The notes below the pieces were generated by a model. The model saw only the letters and a list, made by a program, of their open reading frames with translations. It was not told where the DNA came from and ran no database searches. This document shows, one piece after another, positions 34,347-45,249 of a stretch of DNA of 64,000 bases. Within the stretch, counting starts at the first letter, position 1. Each line of letters begins with the position of its first letter. This stretch comes from Paraburkholderia phenoliruptrix (lineage in GTDB: Bacteria; Pseudomonadota; Gammaproteobacteria; Burkholderiales; Burkholderiaceae), in the NCBI RefSeq assembly GCF_019511605.1, contig NZ_JAEUAV010000020.1, positions 1 through 64,000 of the forward strand, written 5' to 3'. The position numbers and the translations under genes were made by a program.

Positions 34347-35195
34347 TCAGCCGAAGCGGCCAGTAATGTAATCTTCGGTTTCCTTACGGACCGGCTTGAT
34401 GAAGATCTTTTCGGTATCGCCGAATTCGATCAGTTCGCCAAGGTACATATACGCAGTGTAGTCCGAACAGCGGGCCGCCTGCTGCATGTTGTGCGTGACG
34501 ATGACCACCGTGTAGTCGCTCTTCAATTCGGCGATCAGCTCTTCGATGCGGCCCGTCGAAATCGGGTCGAGCGCCGAGCACGGTTCGTCCAGCAGCAGCA
34601 CTTCCGGACGGATCGCGATGCCGCGCGCAATGCACAAACGCTGCTGCTGGCCGCCCGACAGACCGTAGCCGCTCTGGCCGAGCTTGTCCTTCACTTCGTT
34701 CCACAGCGCCGCCTTGGTGAGCGCCCATTCGACGCGGTCGTCCATTTCCGAGCGCGGCAGCGACTCGAACATCTTCACGCCGAACGCGATGTTGTCGTAG
34801 ATCGACATCGGAAACGGCGTGGGTTTCTGGAACACCATGCCGATACGCGCGCGCAACAGCGAAATATCGCGCTTCGAGGTCAGCAGGTTTTCGCCGTCCA
34901 TCAGGATCTCGCCTTCGGCGCGTTGCTCCGGATAGAGCGCGTACATCTTGTTGAAAGTACGCAGCAGTGTGGACTTGCCGCAGCCGGACGGGCCGATGAA
35001 CGCGGTCACCTTGCCTTCCGGAATCTGCAGGTTGATGTTCTTCAGCGCGTGATACTTGCCGTAGAAGAAGTTCAGGTCGTTGACCTCGATCTTCGGACGC
35101 GACGGCGAAGGCTCCTGGCCGCCTTGCGCGGGATCGAAACCAGCGGGCGCAGCGGGACGCGAGACCGGATTGAGTTGAGTTTCTGCCATGTTCAT
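34347..35195 (-). CDS. pstB: Phosphate ABC transporter ATP-binding protein
   Basis: 282-aa ATPase of the PstSCAB importer. Walker A GPSGCGKSTLLR, signature LSGGQQQRL, Walker B EVLLLDEPCSALDP, switch His in VIVTHNM. An N-terminal extension of about 35 residues (MNMAETQLNPV...) precedes the family core. ATG 35195 has GGAG 9 nt upstream; 35189 is a second in-frame ATG. It lies 17 bp after pstA. Confidence 0.96.
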   Translation of the reverse strand: MNMAETQLNPVSRPAAPAGFDPAQGGQEPSPSRPKIEVNDLNFFYGKYHALKNINLQIPEGKVTAFIGPSGCGKSTLLRTFNKMYALYPEQRAEGEILMDGENLLTSKRDISLLRARIGMVFQKPTPFPMSIYDNIAFGVKMFESLPRSEMDDRVEWALTKAALWNEVKDKLGQSGYGLSGGQQQRLCIARGIAIRPEVLLLDEPCSALDPISTGRIEELIAELKSDYTVVIVTHNMQQAARCSDYTAYMYLGELIEFGDTEKIFIKPVRKETEDYITGRFG

Positions 35196-35212
35196 CGGAT
35201 TACACTCCGCCC

Positions 35213-36109
35213 TTACTTTTTCGAAAAGATCGTGCGCGCGAGGATGTTCAGTCCCAGCACCGCGAGCGTGATCAGGAAAACGCCGGCCCACGCGAGCGAT
35301 TGCCACTGCGCGAACGGACTCATCGCAAACTTGTAGATCGTCACCGGCAGATTGGCGACCGGCTGGCCGAGATCCACCGAAAAGAACTGATTCGACAACG
35401 CGGTAAAGAGAAGCGGCGCAGTCTCACCGGCGATACGGGCGACCGCGAGCAGCACACCGGTGACGATACCGGCCACCGACGCCTTCAGCGTGATCGACAA
35501 CACCATCTTCCACTTTGGCGTGCCGAGTGCGAAGGCGGCTTCACGCAATGCGTTCGGCACCAGTTTCAGCATGTTTTCCGTGGTGCGGATCACGATCGGA
35601 ATCTGCAGCAGCGCGAGCGCGAACACGCCGGCCCAGCCGCTGAAGTGGCCCATCTTCGCGACGACGAGCGCGTAGACGAAAAGACCCACCACGATGGACG
35701 GCGCCGACAACAGAATGTCGTTGATGAAGCGCGTGAGGCTCGCGAGCCAACGCTTCTGTCCGTATTCCGCGAGATAGACACCGGCCAGTATGCCGATAGG
35801 CGTGCCGACGAAGGTTGCGAGCACAACCAGCAACAGGCTGCCGACAATGGCGTTGGCTAGACCGCCGCCATCCGTGTTGGGCGGCGGCGTGGACTGCGTG
35901 AACAGTTCGACCGACAGGCCGCCGATACCAAGGCGCAGCGTCGTGTAGAGAATCCAGATCAGCCACAGAAGGCCGAAAGCCATTGCCGCAAGCGACAGCG
36001 TCAACGCGATGGCGTTTTGCGTGCGGCGGCGCCCTTGCAGGCGCACGCGCATTTTTTCCAGCGCGGCGGCGTCGTTCGAGCCCGGCATGTTCAAGGTGGA
36101 CTGGCTCAT
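35213..36109 (-). CDS. pstA: Phosphate ABC transporter permease PstA
   Basis: 298-aa inner-membrane permease with about six helices, partner of PstC. The binding-protein-dependent transport loop reads ENMLKLVPNALREAAFALGTPKW. The start ATGA overlaps the stop of pstC by 4 bp, so the two are translationally coupled. An N-terminal cytoplasmic stretch of about 30 residues precedes the first helix. Confidence 0.95.
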   Translation of the reverse strand: MSQSTLNMPGSNDAAALEKMRVRLQGRRRTQNAIALTLSLAAMAFGLLWLIWILYTTLRLGIGGLSVELFTQSTPPPNTDGGGLANAIVGSLLLVVLATFVGTPIGILAGVYLAEYGQKRWLASLTRFINDILLSAPSIVVGLFVYALVVAKMGHFSGWAGVFALALLQIPIVIRTTENMLKLVPNALREAAFALGTPKWKMVLSITLKASVAGIVTGVLLAVARIAGETAPLLFTALSNQFFSVDLGQPVANLPVTIYKFAMSPFAQWQSLAWAGVFLITLAVLGLNILARTIFSKK

Positions 36110-37107
36110 TTCGCGCCCTCCCCTTTCTCCAGACGAAGCAGCATGATCTTCGAAATGGCCAGCACGATGAAGGTGATCACAAAGAGAATCAGGCCGAGTT
36201 CCATCAGCGCCGAGGTGTGCAGGCCCGGATCCGCTTCGGCGAATTCATTGGCGAGCGCCGACGTAATGCTGTTGCCCGGCGAAAACAGCGACACGTTATC
36301 GAGCAGGTTCGTATTGCCGATCACGAACGTGACGGCCATCGTCTCGCCGAGCGCACGGCCAAGGCCGAGCATCACGCCGCCGATCACGCCGCTCTTGGTA
36401 AAGGGCAGCACGATCTTCCACATCACTTCCCACGTCGTGCAGCCGATGCCGTACGCCGATTCCTTCAGCAGCACCGGCGTGACTTCGAACACGTCGCGCA
36501 TTACCGAGGCGATGTACGGAATGATCATGATCGCGAGAATCACACCGGCGCACAGAATGCCGATGCCGATGGGCGCGCCCTGGAACAGCGCGCCAACGAC
36601 CGGAATGCCGCCGAGCACGGCGCCGAGTGGCTTTTCGAACCACGTCGCGAAGATCGGCGCGAACACGAGCAAGCCCCACATGCCGTAGACAATCGACGGA
36701 ATGGCGGCCAGCAGTTCGATCGCGATGCCGAGCGGCCGGCGCAGCCATGCGGGCGAGAGTTCGGTCAAAAAGAGCGCGATGCCGAAGCTCACGGGCACCG
36801 CGATGATGAGCGCAATGATCGAGGTGGCGATCGTGCCGTAGATCGGCACGAGAGCACCGAACTGCTTGCTGGGCGGATCCCACTCCGCGCTCCACAGGAA
36901 GCCGAGACCGAACTGCTTGATGGACGGCATGGAAGCGAAGACCAGCGAAACGATGATGCCGCCTAGCAGCAACAGCGTGACAATGGCGGCGAGGCGCGCG
37001 AGGCCGCCGAAGATCACGTCGCCGGCGCGGCTGGGCGCTCTTTGCTGCGACGCGCTGCCAGGCGGGGTGGCCCGCGGCGCGCCAGACGCTAATTGGATAT
37101 CGGACAT
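36106..37107 (-). CDS. pstC: Phosphate ABC transporter permease PstC
   Basis: 333-aa inner-membrane permease with about six helices. The coupling loop to PstB is seen around RDVFEVTPVLLKESAYGIG...TTWEVMWKIVLP. The N-terminal ~40 residues are polar. It follows pstS after 207 bp that contain a strong hairpin, and overlaps pstA at its end. Confidence 0.95.
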   Translation of the reverse strand: MSDIQLASGAPRATPPGSASQQRAPSRAGDVIFGGLARLAAIVTLLLLGGIIVSLVFASMPSIKQFGLGFLWSAEWDPPSKQFGALVPIYGTIATSIIALIIAVPVSFGIALFLTELSPAWLRRPLGIAIELLAAIPSIVYGMWGLLVFAPIFATWFEKPLGAVLGGIPVVGALFQGAPIGIGILCAGVILAIMIIPYIASVMRDVFEVTPVLLKESAYGIGCTTWEVMWKIVLPFTKSGVIGGVMLGLGRALGETMAVTFVIGNTNLLDNVSLFSPGNSITSALANEFAEADPGLHTSALMELGLILFVITFIVLAISKIMLLRLEKGEGAK

Positions 37108-37220
37108 AAGAGCCTGATGGACCTTTTCCAGTTGCCATGCGACTTATGTCGCGCGGCGGGTCATGCATCTGCGCACTACTTGTTAGTGTCGCTGGCCGGT
37201 GAAGGCCGGTTTCGGCCGAC

Positions 37221-37274
37221 AAAAAACAGTGCCGGTCAATGCCATTGGCCGTCCCCGGTCGAGGACGGCCAATG
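37221..37274 (-). promoter_or_regulatory. Intercistronic hairpin between pstS and pstC
   Basis: CATTGGCCGTCC (37243-37254) pairs perfectly with 37263-37274, loop 8 nt. On the minus strand a T-run (plus A-run 37221-37226) lies 16 nt beyond the stem. It sits 40 nt after the pstS stop. It probably stabilises the pstS mRNA 3' end or partly terminates transcription, so that the binding protein is made in excess. Confidence 0.7.
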
Positions 37275-37314
37275 TGTTACATGAAGGCGTTGCGTGTGAC
37301 CGCCCTCGTAGCGC

Positions 37315-38346
37315 TTACTCGGCGAGCGGCTTGCCCGAAGCGTCCTTCACCTTCGACTTCCACTGCGTCTTGATCTCGGAGACCACGGACTCCGGCAGCG
37401 AGATGTAGTCCAGATCGTTCGCGGCTTGCGTGCCGTTCTTGAATGCCCAGTCGAAGAACTTCAGCGTTTCCGCGCCTTGCGCCGGCTTTTCCTGCGCCGT
37501 GTGCAGCAGCACAAACGTCGCGCCGACGATCGGCCATGCGTTCTTGCCCGGCTCGTTCGTCAGGATCTGGTAGAACGACTTCGACCAGTCCGCGCCCGCT
37601 GCCGCTGCCTTGAAGGTTTCCGTCTTCGGCTCGACAACCGTGCCCGTCGAGTTCTTCAGCGCGACGTAGGTCATGTGGTTCTGCTTCGCATACGCCCACT
37701 CGACATAGCCGATTGCGCCCGGCAGACGTTGCACGAACGCGGCGACGCCGTCGTTGCCCTTGCCGCCCGTACCGGTCGGCCAGTTCACGGTCGAACCTTC
37801 ACCAACCTTCGACTTCCATTCGTTGTTGACCTTGGACAGGTAGTTCGTCCAGATGAAGCTGGTGCCCGAACCGTCGGCGCGACGAACCACGGCGATGTCC
37901 GTGTCCGGCAGCTTCGCCTTCGGGTTCAGCGCAACGATCGCCGGATCGTTCCACTTCTTGATCTTGCCCAGGTAGATGTCGCCCAGCACTTCGCCCGACA
38001 GCACCAGTTCAGCCGGCTTCACGCCCGGCACGTTGACAACCGGCACCACGCCGCCGACCACCGTCGGGAACTGGAACAAGCCGTCCTTCGCGAGTTCGTC
38101 GTCCTTCAGCGGAGCGTCCGAGCCGGCGAAATCCACGGTCTTGGCAATGATCTGCTTGATACCGCCCGACGAACCGATACCCTGGTAGTTGACCTTGCCG
38201 CCGCCGGATTTCTGGTAGGCGTCCGCCCATTTCGTGTAGATCGGTGCTGCAAAGGTGCTGCCCGCGCCGGTGATGTCTGCTGCCTGGGCTGCCATCGCGA
38301 AGACCGCGCCAGCGACGCCAGCGAACACGGTTTGCATCAATTTCAT
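37315..38346 (-). CDS. pstS: Phosphate-binding protein PstS
   Basis: 343-aa periplasmic binding protein for phosphate, the first gene of the pst operon. Signal peptide MKLMQTVFAGVAGAVFAMAAQA, cleavage before ADITGAGSTF. Phosphate-contact motifs: GAGSTFAAP, GIGSSGGIKQI, DFAGSDAPL and RADGSGTSF. GGAGG stands 5 nt before ATG 38346. Tandem Pho boxes lie 60-100 bp upstream. Confidence 0.97.
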   Translation of the reverse strand: MKLMQTVFAGVAGAVFAMAAQAADITGAGSTFAAPIYTKWADAYQKSGGGKVNYQGIGSSGGIKQIIAKTVDFAGSDAPLKDDELAKDGLFQFPTVVGGVVPVVNVPGVKPAELVLSGEVLGDIYLGKIKKWNDPAIVALNPKAKLPDTDIAVVRRADGSGTSFIWTNYLSKVNNEWKSKVGEGSTVNWPTGTGGKGNDGVAAFVQRLPGAIGYVEWAYAKQNHMTYVALKNSTGTVVEPKTETFKAAAAGADWSKSFYQILTNEPGKNAWPIVGATFVLLHTAQEKPAQGAETLKFFDWAFKNGTQAANDLDYISLPESVVSEIKTQWKSKVKDASGKPLAE

Positions 38347-38406
38347 CGAAACCTCCAAGGTGTGAGCGGTGTGTAACGTGAACACCGCGAAGCTTAGGGC
38401 CTCTTT

Positions 38407-38445
38407 ATGACAGTACCGTGACTAACCGTGAAACTCGTGTGACAG
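38407..38445 (-). promoter_or_regulatory. Tandem Pho boxes upstream of pstS
   Basis: Reading the minus strand, CTGTCAC begins at 38445, GTTTCAC at 38434, TAGTCAC at 38424 and CTGTCAT at 38413, with periods of 11, 10 and 11 bp. Two consecutive Pho boxes are therefore likely. The last half-site runs into CATAAAG, a possible -10. The rest of the pstS-glmM gap (38446-38700) holds short GC-rich hairpins without T-runs and no gene. Confidence 0.8.
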
Positions 38446-38700
38446 TGAGTTTACTGACGCGAAAGGAATTCCGGCGCGGGAACCGGCGATTTGCTGCGTT
38501 GGCGCCGATTCCTGTACAGATTAGGCGAAAAAGATGGGGCGCGAACGTTTGCGGGCGCGCAGCGCGGGGCGAGACGTGTGGGGAGTGTGTGATGAGCGCG
38601 GCACAGGCGGCCGTGCCGACCTAGCCAGCTCCGGCGGAGCGACCGAAAGGTCCGCCCCGCCGCAGCGCACAAGTAAAGAGACGCTTAAGTCAAAGGACGC

Positions 38701-40059
38701 TTAAGCCGTTGCGTGGGTTACGGCCGCCGCGATTGCCTCGGCATGGCGGACTGCGTCGTCCACCTGCTCGGCTTCGACCATCACGCGCAGCACGGGCTCG
38801 GTGCCCGACGCGCGGATCAGCACGCGTCCGCGCCCATTGAGCGCGTCTTCCGCGCTGGCAATAGCGCGCCGGATCGCATCGCTGCCCTTCCAGTCAGCGT
38901 CCGGCTTCATACGCACGTTGATCAGCTTCTGCGGGAACAGCGATACGCCCTCCAGCAGTTCGGCGAGCGTTTTGTCGCTGCGCTTCATGGCCGCGAGGAC
39001 GAGCAGCGCGGAGACGATACCGTCGCCGGTCGAATGACGATCGAGCGACAGGATGTGGCCGGAGCCCTCGGCGCCGAGCTGCCAGCCGTGCTCGCGCAAC
39101 TGCTCGAGCACATAGCGGTCGCCCACGGCCGCGCGCACGAACTTCACGCCCGCCGCCTGCAGCGCGACCTCGACAGCCATATTGGTCATCAGCGTGCCCA
39201 CCGCGCCTTCGACTTTACCGTCGGTCGCGATGCGATCCTTTACCAGCACGTACAGCAGTTCGTCGCCGTTATAGAGACGCCCGGCGGCGTCGACGACCTG
39301 CAGACGGTCCGCGTCCCCGTCCAGCGCAATGCCCAGATCCGCGTGATTGGCCCGCACCGCACGCACCAGCGCGTCGGGCGCGGTTGCGCCGACGCCGTCG
39401 TTGATATTGAAGCCGTTCGGCGCAACGCCGATTGGGATGACCTCGGCGCCCAGCTCGTGGAACACGTGCGGCGCGACGTCGTACGCGGCGCCGTGTGCGC
39501 AATCCACCACCAGTTTCAGTCCGCGCAGATCGAAGGTCGCCGGAAACGTGCTCTTGCAGAATTCGATGTAGCGGCCGGCGGCGTCATCCAGACGCCGCGC
39601 CTTGCCGAGCTGCTCCGACGCCGCGCAGGCGAGCGGCAGTTCCAGTTGCTCTTCAATCTGCGATTCGACGTCGTCCGGCAGCTTGTTGCCGTCTGCGGAG
39701 AAGAACTTGATACCGTTGTCGTAATACGGATTGTGCGACGCGCTAATCACCACGCCCGCCGCGAGCCGCAGCGCCCGAGTCAGATAGGCGATGCCCGGTG
39801 TGGGCATTGGACCGGCCAGCATCACGTCGACCCCGGCGGCCGAAAAACCCGCCTCGAGCGCCGCTTCGAGCATGTAGCCGGACACGCGCGTGTCCTTGCC
39901 GATCAGCACCGTCGGCCGCGTGCCCGTGCGCGCCCAGCGGTCTGCACCGACGAGCACCTTGCCGGCCGCATAGCCGAGCCGCAATACAAATTCCGGCGTA
40001 ATAGGCCCTTCGCCGACCTTGCCCCGAATTCCATCCGTGCCGAAATAACGACGTGCCAT
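38701..40059 (-). CDS. glmM: Phosphoglucosamine mutase
   Basis: 452-aa enzyme converting glucosamine 6-phosphate to glucosamine 1-phosphate, for UDP-GlcNAc and the cell wall. N-terminal RRYFGTDGIRGKVG; the phosphoserine loop VVISASHNPYYDNG (Ser about 105); metal loop DGDADR; sugar-binding GEGSGH-like EGSGHIL; phosphate-binding RASGTEPVLRVM at the C-terminus. AGGAGA precedes the ATG. Starts 25 bp after folP in one operon, a pairing recalled from other proteobacteria. Confidence 0.97.
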   Translation of the reverse strand: MARRYFGTDGIRGKVGEGPITPEFVLRLGYAAGKVLVGADRWARTGTRPTVLIGKDTRVSGYMLEAALEAGFSAAGVDVMLAGPMPTPGIAYLTRALRLAAGVVISASHNPYYDNGIKFFSADGNKLPDDVESQIEEQLELPLACAASEQLGKARRLDDAAGRYIEFCKSTFPATFDLRGLKLVVDCAHGAAYDVAPHVFHELGAEVIPIGVAPNGFNINDGVGATAPDALVRAVRANHADLGIALDGDADRLQVVDAAGRLYNGDELLYVLVKDRIATDGKVEGAVGTLMTNMAVEVALQAAGVKFVRAAVGDRYVLEQLREHGWQLGAEGSGHILSLDRHSTGDGIVSALLVLAAMKRSDKTLAELLEGVSLFPQKLINVRMKPDADWKGSDAIRRAIASAEDALNGRGRVLIRASGTEPVLRVMVEAEQVDDAVRHAEAIAAAVTHATA

Positions 40060-40084
40060 CTTATGTGTTCTCCTTGCTTTTGGC

Positions 40085-40981
40085 TTAGCTGCGCGGGCCG
40101 GCGCGGTTCGCCGCGTCGCGCAGGGCTGCCCATACTTTCAATGCGTCTACTGTTTGCGCGACATCGTGTACGCGCAGGATCGCCGCGCCGCGTTCAGCGG
40201 CCAGAACTGCTGCGGCGACGCTGCCCGCGACGCGCTCGGCCGCCGGGCGCCCGGTGACCGCGCCGATCATCGACTTACGCGACATGCCCGCGAGAATCGG
40301 GTACGGCGGATCAGCGGGCGGCGCGCTGTCGGCAAGACGCGCGAGCAGCGCGTAATTGTGCTCGACCACCGCCTTGCCGAAACCGAAACCCGGGTCCACG
40401 CTGATCCGCTCGCGCGCAATGCCTGCCTGTCTGAGCGCCGTCACGCGCTCGTTTAGAAACTCGCTGACTTCGCTCACGACATCGCCGTAAGCCGGCTCGC
40501 CGAGTTGCATGGTCTGTGGCTCGCCGAGCATATGCATCACGCATAGACCACAGTCGCTGTCGCGCACTGCGTCGATCGAACCGGGCATGCGGAAGCCCCA
40601 GATATCGTTGATCAGATCGGCACCCGCGTTCAGTGCGCGGCGCATCACTTCGGGCTTGTAGGTATCGACGGAAAGCGGCACGTTCGCACCGCGCAGCTGC
40701 TCAATGAGCGGAATCACGCGTTCCAGCTCCTCGTCGAGCGGAACGGGCGGAGCGCCGGGGCGCGTCGATTCACCGCCAATGTCGATAATGTCCGCGCCCT
40801 CGAGCATCATGCGCTCGGCCTGGCGCAGCGCGTCGCCATGCATCGCGTACTGGCCGCCGTCGGAGAAGGAATCGGGCGTGACGTTCAGGATGCCCATGAC
40901 CAACGGGCGTTCGAAGCTCAGCTTGAACCGGCCGCACTGCAACGGCTCGGGAATGGGGGGAGAGAAAGCGGCTGTGGGCAC
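40085..40981 (-). CDS. folP: Dihydropteroate synthase
   Basis: 298-aa folate-pathway enzyme that joins p-aminobenzoate to dihydropterin pyrophosphate; target of sulfonamides. Signatures: MGILNVTPDSFSDGG (about residues 29-43), DIGGESTRPGA, an SVDTYKP loop and a late DPGFGFGK. The final part ends VHDVAQTVDALKVW. It follows the ftsH terminator by 30 bp and leads into glmM. Confidence 0.96.
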   Translation of the reverse strand: MPTAAFSPPIPEPLQCGRFKLSFERPLVMGILNVTPDSFSDGGQYAMHGDALRQAERMMLEGADIIDIGGESTRPGAPPVPLDEELERVIPLIEQLRGANVPLSVDTYKPEVMRRALNAGADLINDIWGFRMPGSIDAVRDSDCGLCVMHMLGEPQTMQLGEPAYGDVVSEVSEFLNERVTALRQAGIARERISVDPGFGFGKAVVEHNYALLARLADSAPPADPPYPILAGMSRKSMIGAVTGRPAAERVAGSVAAAVLAAERGAAILRVHDVAQTVDALKVWAALRDAANRAGPRS

Positions 40982-41011
40982 GTAGCGTTACATCAACTAG
41001 ACGAATAAATG

Positions 41012-41044
41012 CAAAACGGGCCGGTGTGGATGCACACCGGCCCG
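41012..41044 (-). terminator. Terminator between ftsH and folP
   Basis: CGGGCCGGTGTG (41017-41028) pairs perfectly with 41033-41044, loop GATG. On the minus strand TTTTGCATTTATT follows. A strong stem with a moderate T-run; since folP starts only 30 bp beyond, some read-through is probably needed for folP-glmM. Confidence 0.82.
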
Positions 41045-41064
41045 CACTTTCTACCGACAGCCTA

Positions 41065-42954
<1,890 letters not shown>

Positions 42955-43089
42955 AGCACCACTCCTTCACTTAGACGGGCGCCTACATTTGCCTTGCGGC
43001 ACCACGAAAGCATTCTAATCCAGTCCGCAGACCCCTGCCATAAGCTTTCGCTACCACAGAAATAGCATGGCGGGGCGACGCGGAACGCC

Positions 43090-43752
43090 CTACGCGGGCT
43101 TCTTCAGATGCTTACCCAAAATAAACGTTTCAGACGACTTGTCCCGCGAAGCCTTGGGCTTGCGGGCAGCCACCACCTTGAACTGGCGCTTGAACTTTTC
43201 GACAATCTGGCTGTAACCACTGCCGTGAAAGCATTTGACTAAAAGGGCTCCATCCGGTTTCAGGTGATTTTGCGAAAACTCCAGCGCGAGATCGCACAAA
43301 TGCTCGATTCGCGCGGCATCCGCCACCGCCACTCCCGACAGGTTGGGCGCCATATCCGAAATTACAAGGTCGACCTGCCGTTCGCCGACAATTTCTTCCA
43401 GCTGGGACAACACGGAGTCTTCGCGGAAGTCGCCTTGAATGAAATGGACGTCCGCCACGGGCTCCATCGGCAGGATGTCGAGCGCGATGATCGTGCCGTC
43501 GATGCCACCCTCGCGCTCGGCGTCGCGCTGCGCGCCTTTCGCGAGCTTGTTGCGCGCATACTGGCTCCAACTGCCCGGCGACGAACCCAGATCGACGATC
43601 ACCTGCCCCGGCCTGATCAGCTTGTCCTGCTCGTCGATCTCCTTGAGCTTGTAGGCGGCGCGGGCGCGATAGCCTTCCCGCTGCGCCATTTTCACGTACG
43701 GATCGTTGATATGGTCATGCAGCCATGCCGTATTGAACTTGTTTTTTGCCAT
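43090..43752 (-). CDS. rlmE: 23S rRNA 2'-O-ribose U2552 methyltransferase
   Basis: 220-aa SAM-dependent RrmJ/FtsJ methyltransferase that modifies 23S rRNA late in 50S assembly. The SAM loop is VDLGSSPGSWSQYA. The K-D-K-E catalytic tetrad can be placed: Lys in YKLKEID, Asp in VISDMAPNLSG, Lys in LLVKCFHGSG, Glu in SSETFILGK. Divergent from the YhbY-like gene across about 215 bp. Confidence 0.97.
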   Translation of the reverse strand: MAKNKFNTAWLHDHINDPYVKMAQREGYRARAAYKLKEIDEQDKLIRPGQVIVDLGSSPGSWSQYARNKLAKGAQRDAEREGGIDGTIIALDILPMEPVADVHFIQGDFREDSVLSQLEEIVGERQVDLVISDMAPNLSGVAVADAARIEHLCDLALEFSQNHLKPDGALLVKCFHGSGYSQIVEKFKRQFKVVAARKPKASRDKSSETFILGKHLKKPA

Positions 43753-43966
43753 TAAACGTTGAACTCTTGCTGCGTCATGTCACGCTTTAGCGGATAATAC
43801 GCGGTTAATTCGCGCGGCGACCACCAGGAAACTGGCTATTATCCGCGATTCTGTAGTTCTGACGCGCCGCCTGCCGTAGTGTCCCACTCATGTTCCGCTC
43901 CAACGCGTCGAACGACGCCGTTGGGGAACGCAGGTGCCGCCATTTTAGTCGAGTCTCCCACTTCAC

Positions 43967-44506
43967 ATGCCCGCCCTCAAAGTTTCTTCCGACCAACGCG
44001 CCGAGTTGCGCTCCCAGGCACATGCGCTCAAACCGGTGGTGCTGGTCGGCGCCGAAGGTCTGACCGACGCGGTCCTCGCCGAAATCAAGGTTCACCTCGC
44101 CGCCCATCAGCTGATCAAGATCCGCGTGTTCGGCGACGAACGCGAAGAGCGCATCGCGATTTACGAACAGATCTGCGACAAGCTGAACGCCGCCCCCATT
44201 CAGCACATCGGCAAGCTGCTGGTCATCTGGAAGCCGGAAGCGGCTGCACAGCCGGCGCCCAAAGGCAAACGCGGCGCATTGAGGGGCGCCCTGCCCAGCG
44301 CGCGCGAAGCCGCGGTGGAAGCCAAGGCCAGCAAGGGCCGCGCCCCGCGCGTGGTCAAGGTCGTGAAACCCAGCGAAGTGCCCATGCGCAAGCCCAAGGC
44401 AAAAGCCGTGCTGGTGCGCGGCAACGAACGGGTCACGCAAGGCGGCAACATCAAGCGCGCGAAGAAGCGCCAGACCAGCAGCAAGCGCGCGCATCAGTCG
44501 AAATAA
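43967..44506 (+). CDS. yhbY: YhbY-family CRM-domain RNA-binding protein with a basic tail
   Basis: 179 aa. The N-terminal ~95 residues form the CRM domain (LRSQAHALKPVVLVGAEGLTD, the GxxG-type loop GDEREER) found in YhbY, which binds pre-50S ribosomal particles. A further ~85 residues rich in Lys, Arg and Ala (RAKKRQTSSKRAHQSK at the end) are absent from the 97-aa E. coli protein and may strengthen RNA binding. Divergent from rlmE, as in E. coli. Confidence 0.9.
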   Translation: MPALKVSSDQRAELRSQAHALKPVVLVGAEGLTDAVLAEIKVHLAAHQLIKIRVFGDEREERIAIYEQICDKLNAAPIQHIGKLLVIWKPEAAAQPAPKGKRGALRGALPSAREAAVEAKASKGRAPRVVKVVKPSEVPMRKPKAKAVLVRGNERVTQGGNIKRAKKRQTSSKRAHQSK

Positions 44507-44719
44507 GCCAGCGGTCAACGCGTGCACGGGTGCGGCAACCGTCCGCACCTTCACGATAGGCGGCGCGCGTATTGCCGTTGCGTACCCTCGCTCTCTTGGC
44601 CTGTGCGTCAGGTTGAGAGACCGCAGAGCCTAAAGTCAGGCGACCGGAACGGTCTGGTATTGGCCGCGAACCGCCGGCAACCGCCCGCAGTGGCGAGCCC
44701 GCACGACAGGCCGGCTTTC

Positions 44720-45229
44720 CTAACCCGCCACCTCGCCGGAAACATCGCGAGCGCCTTGCTGTGCGACTCCGGCGCCGGTGTTCACCGGCAGCTTCCACAC
44801 GAGCGCTATGCCGAGCAGGCTTTCAATCAGATAAAACAGGCTGGAAACGCCGTGCAGCATGCCAAAGCGCGCTGCATACGGGGAATGGGCGAGGTCCGTT
44901 CCTGCTTCCAGTGCGGCCACACGCATCGCGTTCATGAATGGCTGCAACGCAAAGTAACCGACCAGCACGCAGATCAACATGCCGGCTACCAGCCAGCGCA
45001 AGCGCCTGTACTCGCCATTGCCCCGCCGGACCAGCACGTTCGCCAGACCCAGCAGCAAGATGCCGCAGACGGCGCCCAGCAGCCCTTCGATTCGGAACAA
45101 TTGCGCCGCCACTGCGCCCGCCGTCGTCCGGTCGAGCGAACTGAACAGCACGGGCGCAACGGCATAGCCGATTGTCAGCAGACTACCGACCCACACAACC
45201 GTCAGTAGACGAAAGATTCGATGCGGCAT
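44720..45229 (-). CDS. DUF4149 membrane protein
   Basis: Start at 45229 (MPHRIFRLL) gives 169 aa; a TTG at 45253 overlapping the greA stop would add 8 residues. Four hydrophobic helices: about 8-28, 49-68, 76-97 and 126-146. The first has VWVGSLLTIGYAVAPVLFSSL, typical of DUF4149. Function unknown. It directly follows greA and is probably co-transcribed. A 213-bp gap with only a weak GGTGCGG/CCGCACC hairpin separates it from the yhbY stop. Confidence 0.85.
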   Translation of the reverse strand: MPHRIFRLLTVVWVGSLLTIGYAVAPVLFSSLDRTTAGAVAAQLFRIEGLLGAVCGILLLGLANVLVRRGNGEYRRLRWLVAGMLICVLVGYFALQPFMNAMRVAALEAGTDLAHSPYAARFGMLHGVSSLFYLIESLLGIALVWKLPVNTGAGVAQQGARDVSGEVAG

Positions 45230-45249
45230 CAGGGACACCGAAGCCGCCT

